NCBI GenBank assembly: GCA_017940255.1
Contig: JAGAZB010000004.1
Location: 1 to 64,000, forward strand
Reading direction: 5' to 3'
From: Treponema sp.
GTDB taxonomy: Bacteria; Spirochaetota; Spirochaetia; Treponematales; Treponemataceae
DNA length: 64,000 nt
Below, one piece after another: positions 22,805 through 31,878 of this stretch (its first letter is position 1; every line of letters starts with the position of its first letter). Position numbers and translations under genes: made by a program. The notes under the pieces are model-generated. The model worked only from the letters and a program-made list of their open reading frames with translations, did not search any database and had not been told where the DNA came from.

Positions 22805-23596
22805 TTATTCACTTCTTTGAGAAAGCTCGTATAATAAAACTCCGGCTGCAACAGAAACATTTAAACTGTCTATTTTTCCACATGTTGGAATAGAAACAAT
22901 TTCATCACACTGTTTTTCAAGAAGTTCTGCAATGCCAGTTCCTTCGCTGCCCATTACAAGAACAGTTTTTGCAGGGAATTTAATTTCGCGGCAAGATTTT
23001 CCGCCGGCATCGGCACCATAGAGCCAGAATCCGGCAGTCTTAAGTTTTTCTGCGGCGCGGGCAAGGTTATTAACTACTGCAACTGGAACCCAGGCACTGG
23101 CACCCGCACTTGCGCGGCCAATTACTTCGTTACCGGCAATGTCGCTGGCAGCTTTGTGTTCCGGAAGGATAACAAGGCTGGCTCCAAACTGATCGCAACT
23201 ACGGATTATAGCCCCCACATTGTGAGGATCAGTAACACGGTCCAGCATAACTACTGTAAGGCGTTTGTTTCCATCAACAGTAGCTCCTGTGGTTTTAAGC
23301 CATGTGTCAAAATCAACAAGATTTGCACCATTTGCCTTTCCACCATCAGATTTTTCTGTAATTTCCATTACAATTCCGCGGTGGTCTCGCAGTGCTTCAT
23401 CCAAAGAAGAAACTAATTCGTCTAATTTAGCGTCGGCTACCTGATTGGCTTTAATTCCGGCATCCGAAGCTGCTGCAAGTATTTTTTTTACGCGGGGACC
23501 AGCCTTACTGTAATAAAGCTTAAAGGCCCCGGCTCCTCCTAAAGAGGGAACTGCGCGAATTTTTTCTTCTATAGAATGAAACCCTGTTATAATCAA
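22805..23596 (-). CDS. rlmB: TrmH/SpoU-family rRNA 2'-O-methyltransferase (RlmB-like)
   Basis: 263 aa. N-terminal RNA-binding substrate domain (residues 1-80, with GFHSIEEKI, YYSKAGPRVKKIL). The SPOUT domain carries motif 1 LDRVTDPHNVGAIIRSCDQFGA, motif 2 VLVMGSEGTGI and motif 3 IPTCGKIDSLNVSVAAGVLLYE, which build the trefoil-knot SAM site. RlmB methylates G2251 of 23S rRNA in E. coli; the family includes other targets. No ribosome site stronger than average is visible because the start abuts a repeat-rich spacer. Confidence 0.9.
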   Translation of the reverse strand: MIITGFHSIEEKIRAVPSLGGAGAFKLYYSKAGPRVKKILAAASDAGIKANQVADAKLDELVSSLDEALRDHRGIVMEITEKSDGGKANGANLVDFDTWLKTTGATVDGNKRLTVVMLDRVTDPHNVGAIIRSCDQFGASLVILPEHKAASDIAGNEVIGRASAGASAWVPVAVVNNLARAAEKLKTAGFWLYGADAGGKSCREIKFPAKTVLVMGSEGTGIAELLEKQCDEIVSIPTCGKIDSLNVSVAAGVLLYELSQRSE

Positions 23597-23707
23597 ACCA
23601 ACCTCACTTTGCTAACGCCCGCCACACACGGGGTACTTGCCACATACGGGGCACGCCACACGAGTTTGCGAAGCAAACTCGTTGCGGAAGATAAGCCTCC
23701 GGCTTAT
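23597..23707. repeat. Repeat-rich spacer with two hairpins and direct repeats
   Basis: GCGGAAGATAAGCC/GGCTTATCTTCCGC (14-bp stem, overlapping the last codons of the 23704 gene), CGAGTTTGC/GCAAACTCG (9-bp stem), then direct repeats built on CCACAYACGGGG. On the minus strand it follows the YchJ-like gene and may end its transcript. Confidence 0.7.
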
Positions 23708-24201
23708 CTTCCGCAGCACTGTTTATATTTCTTTCCAGAACCGCATGGACAAGGGTCGTTACGACCAACTTTTGCACCTACGCGTTTTACAGTTGTAGGA
23801 ATAACGTTTCCGGCTACATATTTCCAGTCGTCATTAATTTTCTTGAACAAAGAAATTTCGTGGTGAACATCGTGCATCTGATGAAGTGTATAATCAGCTT
23901 CGAATTCTACAATCTGTTCATCATCTTTTTCGCCTTTTTCTGTACGAAGGATTTTAAGACCATTCCACTGAGATTCACGGCTCCAGTCTTCTGTTGCCTT
24001 TCTGTCAATTTCAGCAATACCATCACCTTCTTCGCAAGAGTTGATGATGTAGTCAATTTCGTGTTTTACGTAAGAAGTGTAGCGTGCGCGCATACATGCT
24101 TCTGCAGATGGAGCTTTAATAGTTCCGCGAATAATCGGTTCGCAGCATTCGCCGTATTTTTTTCCTGAACCGCAAGGACATAAATCGTTATTTGTACTCA
24201 T
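23704..24201 (-). CDS. YchJ-family SEC-C protein
   Basis: 165 aa with a SEC-C zinc motif at each end: [13 protein letters not shown] near residue 8 and [13 protein letters not shown] at the C terminus. Between them is the YchJ domain ([31 protein letters not shown]), a cystatin/NTF2-like fold. The function of YchJ is unknown; SEC-C motifs bind zinc and can contact SecB or ribosomes. Its last codons form the 14-bp palindrome described next to it. Confidence 0.9.
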   Translation of the reverse strand: MSTNNDLCPCGSGKKYGECCEPIIRGTIKAPSAEACMRARYTSYVKHEIDYIINSCEEGDGIAEIDRKATEDWSRESQWNGLKILRTEKGEKDDEQIVEFEADYTLHQMHDVHHEISLFKKINDDWKYVAGNVIPTTVKRVGAKVGRNDPCPCGSGKKYKQCCGR

Positions 24202-24327
24202 AATTTATAATATAGCGAATTAGTGGAGTGATGAAAAGTAGACAATAATTTGTAGCAATAATTTGCCGTCTGGTATGATTGTGGACTATGCCTGAAGGGT
24301 AATTCCTCCTGAATCCTTTCATTTACA

Positions 24328-25221
24328 TTAAGCTTTAGCAATTACTTCTTTTTGTAATTCAAGAATTTGTTCAACAGGGAGGGAAGTTATTTTAGAAATC
24401 TGTTCAGGAGAAAGCCTGAGTTCAAGGGCATTGAGTGCATCTTCCACAGCCTTTTCTTGGCGGGCTTCGGATTTAGTTCTTCGGATTATATCTCGGTCAT
24501 GTAAATTCATAGCGGCGTAATCACTCCTGAATTTTTCATTCTGTTTAATCTTATTAACTATTTGGGAAAGATGTTTTGAAAAATCATCTTCTCCCGGTTC
24601 ATTTGTGCTTATAAAACGAAGGAAACTCTTTATTTTTTCATCTTCAGCCTTTTCATAAGCACTTGAATTATAAATGACTTTAAGACATTTGTCATTTAAA
24701 TCAACATCATGGTTTTCTGAACAGATATTTTTGAATGTATAACATGGCAGGCCATAAGGTTTATTTTCTGAATTCTTAAAAGGATCGTAAGTACATATAA
24801 AAAGAATATAACTATCTTTGAGTTCATAATAATCCTGACCCTTCATCAAACTGTCCACATCAATCATACTCTGGTAATAGCGGGTACGTTTACCCAGGTA
24901 ATCTTGAGGGTAAGACTGACATTCAACATCAATAACTTTATCTTCATCTTTTAAATAAACATCCAGTCTTATACTTTTTGAAGTGTAAAATGGAGCGATA
25001 GTTTTTTCGAGTTCAGGATATTCAATTTTTTTTACCTGAACATGTAGCAGCCGTTCAATAAGTTCTGCACAAATTTCCGGGTTGTGCATGACGGCCTGAA
25101 ACATGTGTAAGCACGCTGGCGTGCGGTGTTTAATCGTAAGGCGTTAAAAAAATTGCATTGCAATTTTTAGCCTGTCCATATAATCATCCGTAAAAGTAAG
25201 TTCATCAACTGATTTTGCCAT
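24328..25221 (-). pseudogene. Rpn-family PD-(D/E)XK nuclease gene, split by mobile element
   Basis: The original start is ATG 25221 (MAKSVDELTFTDDYM, ribosome site GGAGGC), but a mobile element inserted at 25105-25176 brings a TAA after 25 codons. Translation could restart at ATG 25104 (MFQAVMHNPEIC), giving 258 aa with the nuclease core SIRLDVYL (Asp) and VIDVECQ (Glu, Gln) intact. Rpn proteins are recombination-promoting nucleases with phage-defence roles. The body is almost identical to the 29239-30057 paralogue except for the last 45 or so residues, which are unrelated. Whether the restarted protein is made is open: the new ATG has only the element's sequence as a leader. Confidence 0.85.
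25105..25176 (+). repeat. Two-hairpin mobile element, copy 6, inside an Rpn gene
   Basis: GTGTAAG, hairpin 1 GCACGC-TG-GCGTGC, linker GGTGTTTAATCG, hairpin 2 GGC..AAAAATTGC-att-GCAATTTTT..GCC. Flanked by CAT at 25102-25104 and 25177-25179. The paralogue at 30013-30025 shows the uninterrupted sequence, so this is an insertion with a 3-bp target duplication. Confidence 0.92.
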
Positions 25222-25316
25222 AAAAGCCTCCTACCATATATATAGCCGCACTTGGAGCATTTCCTGCAATTTTGGGAGGAAAAATTGTTTTTTTTATTTT
25301 CACAAAGGCTTCAATC

Positions 25317-25350
25317 TTGACAGACCAAGTGGGGGGGGGTACACTTATAT
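25317..25350 (+). promoter_or_regulatory. Promoter with nine-G spacer before a lipoprotein gene
   Basis: Consensus -35 TTGACA (25317-25322) and a -10-like TTATAT (25345-25350) are separated by 22 nt that include nine consecutive G (25331-25339). The start codon is 32 nt after the -10. Loss of a few G would bring the spacer to the optimal length, so expression may vary by slippage. Confidence 0.65.
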
Positions 25351-25381
25351 AGGTATATTCATAAAACTTTGGAGAGTTAAA

Positions 25382-27142
25382 ATGAAAAAACTATTTTCCC
25401 CTCTGTTTGTTTTCTTATTCTCTTTTATTTCTATCCTTTTAATATCTTGTTCTAATCTAAATGGAAGTGCTGAATCTTCTGTTTCTTTTAGCCTTTCACA
25501 AGAATTGTTTACTGCAGCTTCTAACCGGGCAGCAATTATTTCTGGTTCGAGTGATGAAGCTTCGCTTACTATTGAAATTACACTTTTCACAGAAAGTGGT
25601 ACAAAACTTTCTACTCAGTCTGAAACACACACTTCCAGCGAATGGAAGGAACTTCTTTCTTCTGATAAAAAAACAAAACAAATTGCATTTGGCAATCTTC
25701 CTGTTGGAGCAAAAATTTACGCTGCAGGAGAAATTTTTGAAGATTCAACTAGTCTTTTAAAAGGCCAGACAGAAGTAATTACTGTAAAAACCGGATTGAA
25801 TACAATGCGCCTTGTATTTAAATCATCTGAATCTGAAAAATCTATTCCTCTTGATGGCACAATTACTATTGAAGATGAAACAATAAAGTACACACTTACA
25901 AAAAATACCTCTGCATCAAGTGAAAAGTTCTACCTGAACAAGGGAACCTTTGCTTTCAGCCTTATTGATAAAGACGGTAATGATGTACTTGCAGATGTTA
26001 ATTGGGATGCATATTCTGAAACCGATGGATTCTTAAATCAACATCTTTTGAATATAAGTTATGAAATTACGTATAAAGGCCATTCTGTTAATAGCCTTTC
26101 AGACGATGGATTCAATTATGTTCAGATTAGTAGCTATAATCCGCTTACAAAGGGCGGCAGCTACCTGCTTACTTTGACTGTAAGTCCAAATGTAAGCAAA
26201 ACAACTTATGTAAATAAATCTGGCCAAAGTGTAGATTTCCCAGACTTTGAACCAGTTAGCGGCACCTTTGAAGTTGAGGTGGAGGATTATTTATATGCAG
26301 AACTTGATTTTACAGACATTGCAAGTGATGATATTTCTACAGCCCTTACTAATGCTCTTAGCGGTTTGACGACAGAAAGTTCAATCGTCTACTTTAAGGT
26401 GAGTGGACAAACTTCAGTGTATTATACAAATCTTTTTTCAAGCATAAATAGTGCTATTGCCAATGCTTCTCCTTTATTTTTTATTGACGCTTCAGACTTG
26501 ACCACAACTTATAGTGCTAAGGATATTCAGTCATGTGCAATGCAATCTTGTAGTAAAATACAGGGCTTAATTTTGCCAGATGATGTGGATCATATAGGTG
26601 GTTATGCATTTACTGGTTGCTCAAATTTAGAGACTGTAGTATTTGGAAAAGGTCTAAAGAGTATGTCTACATCCTTTGACTCATGTTCAAAGCTTTCTTC
26701 TGTTACTTTCCCAGAAGACTCTTCTTTTGAAAGTTTTGGAAATATGTCATTTAGTAATTGTTCTGCTCTCAAAACACTTAAATTGCCAGCAAGTATAAAG
26801 GGAATTTCTTCTAATGCTTTATATGATAGTGGTATAGAAGAATTTACTCTTGAAGATACTTCTGGAAGCTGGTATTACACATTCGATTCTGATACTTATT
26901 GGGCATGGATGGATGGAACTCTTGCGCCTCCTTCTGGAACAGAAAATGCCGCAGAAGGTTCTTGTGGTCTTGTTGCAGACTTGCAAACAGTTCAACCACA
27001 GTCACAGTATTCAGGTCAGTCTCCTTATACTTTCCCAGATGGTACAAGTCTTATACAAAAACTAACCTGGTTAGCAAAGCAAACATCTAATACTGGTGCA
27101 GATTTTACTAAATCAATCTACCTTTTCCACAAATCAGAATAG
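25382..27142 (+). CDS. Surface lipoprotein with BspA-type leucine-rich repeats
   Basis: 586 aa. Type II signal peptide with lipobox LLIS-C (Cys23). Residues about 30-310 are Ser/Thr-rich beta sandwich-like sequence. From about 380 to 500 come LRR_5/BspA repeats: IQGLILPDDVDHIGGYAFTGC, LETVVFGKGLKSM, LSSVTFPEDSSFESFGNMSFSNC, LKTLKLPASIKGISSNALYDS. Such repeats in treponemes mediate adhesion to host proteins or other bacteria. Ribosome site TTGGAGAG. A poly-G promoter suggests phase-variable expression. A second lipoprotein follows in the same operon (20 bp gap). Confidence 0.85.
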   Translation: MKKLFSPLFVFLFSFISILLISCSNLNGSAESSVSFSLSQELFTAASNRAAIISGSSDEASLTIEITLFTESGTKLSTQSETHTSSEWKELLSSDKKTKQIAFGNLPVGAKIYAAGEIFEDSTSLLKGQTEVITVKTGLNTMRLVFKSSESEKSIPLDGTITIEDETIKYTLTKNTSASSEKFYLNKGTFAFSLIDKDGNDVLADVNWDAYSETDGFLNQHLLNISYEITYKGHSVNSLSDDGFNYVQISSYNPLTKGGSYLLTLTVSPNVSKTTYVNKSGQSVDFPDFEPVSGTFEVEVEDYLYAELDFTDIASDDISTALTNALSGLTTESSIVYFKVSGQTSVYYTNLFSSINSAIANASPLFFIDASDLTTTYSAKDIQSCAMQSCSKIQGLILPDDVDHIGGYAFTGCSNLETVVFGKGLKSMSTSFDSCSKLSSVTFPEDSSFESFGNMSFSNCSALKTLKLPASIKGISSNALYDSGIEEFTLEDTSGSWYYTFDSDTYWAWMDGTLAPPSGTENAAEGSCGLVADLQTVQPQSQYSGQSPYTFPDGTSLIQKLTWLAKQTSNTGADFTKSIYLFHKSE

Positions 27143-27162
27143 CCAAGAGAGGAGAAATCAAT

Positions 27163-29187
27163 ATGAAAATCATAAAATTATTTACAGTTTGCATAATATC
27201 AGCTACTCTTCTTTTAGCCGGCTGTTCAAATTTGAATAACACAAATCTTTCTTTAGAAAAAAATAGTTTTACAGTGAGCGGAAATCTTGTTTTAGGTTCA
27301 GAAAGCGGAGCCTCACCTGCTTCCCGCACTGCAACTGCTTCTTATTCGGATGATATTACATGGAAAATTACAGCCAGCAAGGGCTCTTCAACTTATTCAC
27401 CAAAAGATTACGTGTCTGGTTCATCATTTACCTTTGATTTTGAAGAACCAGGAGAATATACTGTAAAAGCAGAAGCTGTAAGTGAAGGCAGTGTATTTGC
27501 TTCTGGCAGTGAAAAAATCACCGTAAAAGAAAGCGGAAATAAATCTGTAACAATAAAAGCTCTCCCTGTTGTAAGTACAGCCTTAGGAATCATAAATCTT
27601 GAAATTAATTTTGACTCATCTGCTGCGAGCAGTGTTTCTTCTGTTTATGTTGAATGGCAGGAACCTGAGTTTGATAGAACTGCCAAGGCTCTTGGTTTCC
27701 CTATGGAAGCAGAAACTGCTGATGGTGCAAAGACCCCAGAACTAACTCCTGAAGTTCAGGCTGCTATGGATGCTTTTTATGCCTGGGCAGCACGTTGCTA
27801 CGAAGGCGAATTCAACAAAGCTTTCTCCGTTACAGATGGCAAAGCCACAATCTCATACGATGATATTTTCTGCGGCGCTCACAGTGTAAAGCTTTGTTTT
27901 AATGATGCTTCTGGTGATACTCTTTATTCTTGCACAGAAATTCTGAATGTTTATTCAGGCTTTACTACAGATAGTTGGTATGGTACAAGTCCTTGTCTTA
28001 AAGCAAAACAGGATGGTTCTGTTGAGTTTGTTATATCAGAAAATTTCTTATCAAAGCATTTTGCTGTTTCCACACCTATAATGTTATATACAAATAATGG
28101 AAACAATCATAAGGTTTCACTTTTTGACAGTAAAACAACAAATATAATTAATAATGTTTCTTATGAGGGTGACTATTACTTAAGTTACTGTGTTGATGAT
28201 TCTGGCTATGTTTATATTCTCTATTATACAGGTGCAGTTGGCAGTAACGATTCTCCAGTGCATATTTATTCTAACAATCCAGTTTTTAATAATGAAACTG
28301 TTACACCTGTTGACTCGGATGGTGGCTCTTTAAGCCTTCAATATATTTCTTATGATCCAGCTACAAATCAGATTTATGGATGTTATCAAAATGCAAGTGA
28401 AGAACAGTTAGTAATAGTTTGCTTCCCTAATTTAGTAACAAGCGGAAGTGCTGAAAATGCCTTGGTTTATACATCGGAAGCATTGAACCAAGTTGAGGCT
28501 TTTTGTGTAAACAATAATACTGGATATACCATAAGGAGAGTGCGAAATAACTATGGAAATACTACATCTGTATCTTTAGTGAAACAAAATTTATCAGGAT
28601 CGGCAATAACTGATGATTATGAAACTTATGGCAATCTGGAACTTACTTCATACGGACTAATTTCAGATATGGTTTGTTTGGATGGCTATATTTATATTCT
28701 TGCAAATAATACAAAGCCAGGCTTTACTGAAGTTAGTAATTATCCACATTCGGGTGGAATCGTTCGAGTAAAACTTGAAACTGGAGATGTGGAAAACTAT
28801 CTTTTTTCTGAAACAGCTAGAACAGATATTGAGATTCAATATGAAGAAACTAATTTCGAAGATGAAATTGAAATAAAAACAGAAACGGTTGAAGATATTT
28901 ACCAGCCAGATTCAATAGATTCTACTAGTGGTCTCTTTGGACCAAGAAAAATATTAGGTATAAAACCCAAAAAATTAGTAATTGCCGACGATGGGGTGTT
29001 TTTTTATACAGATGATGAGGGGCAGCGAAAGTATAAAAATGTAAACCGTGTAGTTTCTGTTGACTTAGACTCATTTGAAATATTAAATATCGATTTTACT
29101 AATGAAACATTTGAAGATGATATTACTGAAGAGATTGGACTTTCAACAATGTATGATTATGTAACATCTTTTGTCTGTGCAGACTAA
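27163..29187 (+). CDS. Large surface lipoprotein, function unknown
   Basis: 674 aa, lipobox LLAG-C (Cys21), start set by GAGGAGAAA. The N-terminal part has a PKD/Ig-like look (ITWKITASKGSSTYSP..YTVKAEAVSEG). The C-terminal half has repeated short strands (YYLSYCVDDSGYVYILYYTG, MVCLDGYIYILANNT, KLVIADDGVFFYTDDEG) suggestive of a beta-propeller. It is the second gene after the BspA-like lipoprotein, ending at a strong terminator, and is probably exposed on the outer surface with it. I do not recognise a named family. Confidence 0.75.
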   Translation: MKIIKLFTVCIISATLLLAGCSNLNNTNLSLEKNSFTVSGNLVLGSESGASPASRTATASYSDDITWKITASKGSSTYSPKDYVSGSSFTFDFEEPGEYTVKAEAVSEGSVFASGSEKITVKESGNKSVTIKALPVVSTALGIINLEINFDSSAASSVSSVYVEWQEPEFDRTAKALGFPMEAETADGAKTPELTPEVQAAMDAFYAWAARCYEGEFNKAFSVTDGKATISYDDIFCGAHSVKLCFNDASGDTLYSCTEILNVYSGFTTDSWYGTSPCLKAKQDGSVEFVISENFLSKHFAVSTPIMLYTNNGNNHKVSLFDSKTTNIINNVSYEGDYYLSYCVDDSGYVYILYYTGAVGSNDSPVHIYSNNPVFNNETVTPVDSDGGSLSLQYISYDPATNQIYGCYQNASEEQLVIVCFPNLVTSGSAENALVYTSEALNQVEAFCVNNNTGYTIRRVRNNYGNTTSVSLVKQNLSGSAITDDYETYGNLELTSYGLISDMVCLDGYIYILANNTKPGFTEVSNYPHSGGIVRVKLETGDVENYLFSETARTDIEIQYEETNFEDEIEIKTETVEDIYQPDSIDSTSGLFGPRKILGIKPKKLVIADDGVFFYTDDEGQRKYKNVNRVVSVDLDSFEILNIDFTNETFEDDITEEIGLSTMYDYVTSFVCAD

Positions 29188-29207
29188 TCAATAGTAAATA
29201 TTATTTA

Positions 29208-29240
29208 AGCACTGAACCTTTGCTGTTCAGTGCTTTTTTT
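29208..29240. terminator. Strong Rho-independent terminator
   Basis: AGCACTGAAC and GTTCAGTGCT form a 10-bp stem with a 7-nt loop, followed by TTTTTTT. It ends the lipoprotein operon; the converging Rpn gene stops at its right edge. Confidence 0.9.
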
Positions 29241-30057
29241 AGGCAGTAACTACGGTGTCTTTTACAATTTCTTTTACTTCTTCGGTTGTCATTTTTAGTG
29301 ACTTAGCAATAAGTTCAATAGAGGCCCCATTTGCGTAGAAACTTCTTGCATCTTCCTCAGCTTTTTCCTGGCGGCCTTCGTTTTTTGCCCTGCGTGTTAT
29401 GTCTCGGTCATGTAAATTCATAGCGGCGTAATCACTCCTGAATTTTTCATTTTGTTTAATCTGTTCTACCAGTGCACAAAGGCGTCTTGAAAAATCATCC
29501 TCGCCCGGCTCGTTCGTGCTGATGTAGCGCAGGAATCCTCGGATTTTTTCGTCATCTGCCTTTTCGTAAACACTTGAATTATAAATCACTTTGAGACATT
29601 TGTCATTTAAATCTACCTCGGGATTTTCTGAACACCCATTTCTAAATGTGTAGCAAGGAAGCCCGTAAGGTCTGCCGTCAGAGTCCTTAAAAGGGTCATA
29701 AGTACAGATGAAGAGGATGTAGCTGTCTTTAAGTTCTGTATAATCCTGCCCCTTCATTAGGCTGTCCACGTCTATCATGCTCTGATAGTATCGTGTGCGC
29801 CTGCCTAAATTATCCTGGGGATATGACTGACATTCAACATCGATTATCTTATCAGCATCTTTTAAGTAAACATCCAGCCTTATGCTTTTGGATGTGTAAA
29901 AAGGCGCGATTGTCTTTTCTAGCTCCGGGTATTCAACTTTCTTTACCCTTACATGAAGCAGGCGCTCAATAATTTCCCCGCAGATTTCGGGATTGTGCAT
30001 GACGGCCTGAAACATACCGTCGTCCGTAAAAGTAAGGTCATCAACTGATTTTGCCAT
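29239..30057 (-). CDS. Rpn-family PD-(D/E)XK nuclease, intact paralogue
   Basis: 272 aa, start MAKSVDDLTFTDDGMFQ behind GGAGGC. The nuclease core has SIRLDVYL and IIDVECQSYPQ (Asp, Glu, Gln), then YYQSMIDVDSLMKGQDY, YILFICTYDPF and FLRYISTNEPGEDDF, as in the PDDEXK family of Rpn proteins (recombination-promoting, antiphage in E. coli). The C-terminal 45 residues (EDARSFYANGASIELIAKSLKMTTEEVKEIV) differ completely from the other copy, in line with the variable C-terminal domain described for the family. Its leader is nearly identical to that of the disrupted copy. Confidence 0.9.
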   Translation of the reverse strand: MAKSVDDLTFTDDGMFQAVMHNPEICGEIIERLLHVRVKKVEYPELEKTIAPFYTSKSIRLDVYLKDADKIIDVECQSYPQDNLGRRTRYYQSMIDVDSLMKGQDYTELKDSYILFICTYDPFKDSDGRPYGLPCYTFRNGCSENPEVDLNDKCLKVIYNSSVYEKADDEKIRGFLRYISTNEPGEDDFSRRLCALVEQIKQNEKFRSDYAAMNLHDRDITRRAKNEGRQEKAEEDARSFYANGASIELIAKSLKMTTEEVKEIVKDTVVTA

Positions 30058-30121
30058 AAAAGCCTCCTGCTATATATATAGCCGCACTTGGAGCATTTCT
30101 TACAATTTTGGGAGGAAAATT
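30058..30121 (-). promoter_or_regulatory. Conserved leader of the Rpn genes
   Basis: About 64 bp are almost the same as 25222-25285 in front of the disrupted copy. On the minus strand it starts CCTCCC, contains GCTCCAAGTGCGGCTATATA and ends in the ribosome site GGAGG. The initial CCTCC could pair with the ribosome site and hide it. Confidence 0.5.
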
Positions 30122-30148
30122 TTTTGATTTATGCTAATATAATTCAAT

Positions 30149-31117
30149 ATGTTTGGATTTAGTATGCCGAAAGTTTCTGTTTGCATTCCTGTTTTTGGGA
30201 CGGAGAAGCTGCTGGCGGAATGTTTGCAAAGTGTGGCTGAACAGGATTTTGATTCGGCAGAAATTATTGTGGTAAATGATGCAAGCCGGGGAAGGGATTC
30301 TGAAGGGAAAAGTTGCCGGCAGATTGTAAAATCTTTTCAGAAGAAAACTACATTTAAGGTAAATTATATAGAACATTCGGAAAATCTTGGGCTTTTGGAA
30401 GCACGGCGAACTGCAATTTATGCTGCAAAAGGAAAATATATTGCCTGTGTGGATAGTGATGATCATCTTTTGCCTGGTGCATTGAAGGCTCTTTATGATG
30501 CGGCTGAACTCAACAAGGCTGATATTGTACATGGCTCATCGTCCACTAATTCAAATAAGCCTAGAAATAATAAAATCTATATTGGAGAGTTGCAGGGCAA
30601 GCAGATTCTTGAGCAGTGGCTTACAAAATCGGCATATAACGATGCGCTTTGGGGGAAGTTGATTGATCGTGAACTTTACCTAGAAGCGCTGGATAAGATT
30701 CCCCAGATGTACTGTAACATGGCCGAAGATATTGTTCAGTGGTTTTTTATTGCCCTGAACGCAAAAAAGTATGTTGGAATTACTAATCTTGTATATTTTT
30801 ACAATGCAGGAACCGGAATGACAGCCCGCCATATAATTTCTAACAAGGATGATTTGCAGGGAATTGTTTCTGCGGCGTCAGCTTTTACGGCTATTCATCA
30901 GTGGTTGCAGGGGGAAGCTGACCGCACTGGCAAACTTGCAATAAGCGGCGCGGAACTGGCTGCAATTCGTCATTTTTCTCATCAATATTTGAAAAACAAT
31001 CTGCTTCAAGTGAAGGAGTGTGTGGTTCCCGAACTTCAAGCGGATGCCCGCGAACTGCTTTGCGAATACTGGGGGCAGGATTTTGTGGAAAAAACAGAAG
31101 AGGAAATGAATAAATGA
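30149..31117 (+). CDS. Glycosyltransferase family 2
   Basis: 322 aa. GT-A fold: PKVSVCIPVFGTEKLLAECLQSV at the start, EIIVVNDASRG, then CVDSDDHLLPGA with the DSDD metal/nucleotide-sugar motif near residue 108. No membrane helix. GT2 enzymes transfer a sugar from a nucleotide donor to a surface glycan; the acceptor is unknown. No clear Shine-Dalgarno; the sixth codon is another ATG (MPKVSV, 30164) and may be the true start. It overlaps the next gene by 4 nt (ATGA). Confidence 0.87.
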   Translation: MFGFSMPKVSVCIPVFGTEKLLAECLQSVAEQDFDSAEIIVVNDASRGRDSEGKSCRQIVKSFQKKTTFKVNYIEHSENLGLLEARRTAIYAAKGKYIACVDSDDHLLPGALKALYDAAELNKADIVHGSSSTNSNKPRNNKIYIGELQGKQILEQWLTKSAYNDALWGKLIDRELYLEALDKIPQMYCNMAEDIVQWFFIALNAKKYVGITNLVYFYNAGTGMTARHIISNKDDLQGIVSAASAFTAIHQWLQGEADRTGKLAISGAELAAIRHFSHQYLKNNLLQVKECVVPELQADARELLCEYWGQDFVEKTEEEMNK

Positions 31118-31878
31118 CTATTTCAGATGATTTAAAACAAACACTTATATCTCTGGCAGACCGCTACGAAGTGTCTTCTTTTTGTGACCAAGACCCTTCT
31201 CAGTTTTTAAGATGGTATAGAGAGCCGGAATTTGAGCGAGCAGATGTGGAAGCGGCTTCTTTTCTGGCGGCTATGCTTGCTTTTGGCAGCCGCAAACAGT
31301 TTATTCCCAAGATTCGTTCTGTTCTGGAAATGGCAGATGCTTCTTGTGGGTCTTTTTCTAAATGGCTGAAAAATCGTGCTTTTAGGAAGGATTTTCCACA
31401 GGGCGAGCAGAAGTTTTATCGTTTTTATTCTTATGATGATTTACAGATTTTCTTTGAAGAAATGGCTGATATTTTACAGGATTCGCAAAATTTTGGTGAT
31501 TTTTTTGAAGAAAAGTGGAAGTTATCTTCATCAGATAGTCAAAACTTGCATTCTGTGGTTGCTGCTGCTTTTCCGCGGTCGAAAATTGTTCCTAAGGGGA
31601 AAACTTCTGCAAATAAACGCATTCACATGTTTTTGCGCTGGATGGTTCGGCAAAATTCACCTGTGGACTTGGGCTTATGGACCTGGTACAGCCCTGCAAA
31701 TCTGCTTATTCCGCTTGATGTGCATGTAATGCAGGAGGCTGTTCGTCTGGGGCTCCTTCCTTCAAACGCCCCGGCCTCTCACCGCACAGCTCTTCTTCTT
31801 ACAGAGGAGCTCGCGCAGGTCTTTCCCGGGGACCCGTGCCGTGCAGATTTTTCGCTTTTTGGCCTGGGGGTCAGTTAG
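31114..31878 (+). CDS. DUF2400 (TIGR02757) family protein
   Basis: 254 aa. Family landmarks: an early D..QFLRWYREPEFERADVEAASFLAAMLAFGSRKQFI, the RIHMFLRWMVRQ...VDLGLWTWYSPANLLIPLDVHV segment (which includes a putative helix-hairpin-helix-like region), and the C-terminal DPCRADFSLFGLGV. The function is not known, although the fold is thought to resemble HhH-type DNA glycosylases. Translationally coupled to the glycosyltransferase by ATGA. Confidence 0.87.
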   Translation: MTISDDLKQTLISLADRYEVSSFCDQDPSQFLRWYREPEFERADVEAASFLAAMLAFGSRKQFIPKIRSVLEMADASCGSFSKWLKNRAFRKDFPQGEQKFYRFYSYDDLQIFFEEMADILQDSQNFGDFFEEKWKLSSSDSQNLHSVVAAAFPRSKIVPKGKTSANKRIHMFLRWMVRQNSPVDLGLWTWYSPANLLIPLDVHVMQEAVRLGLLPSNAPASHRTALLLTEELAQVFPGDPCRADFSLFGLGVS

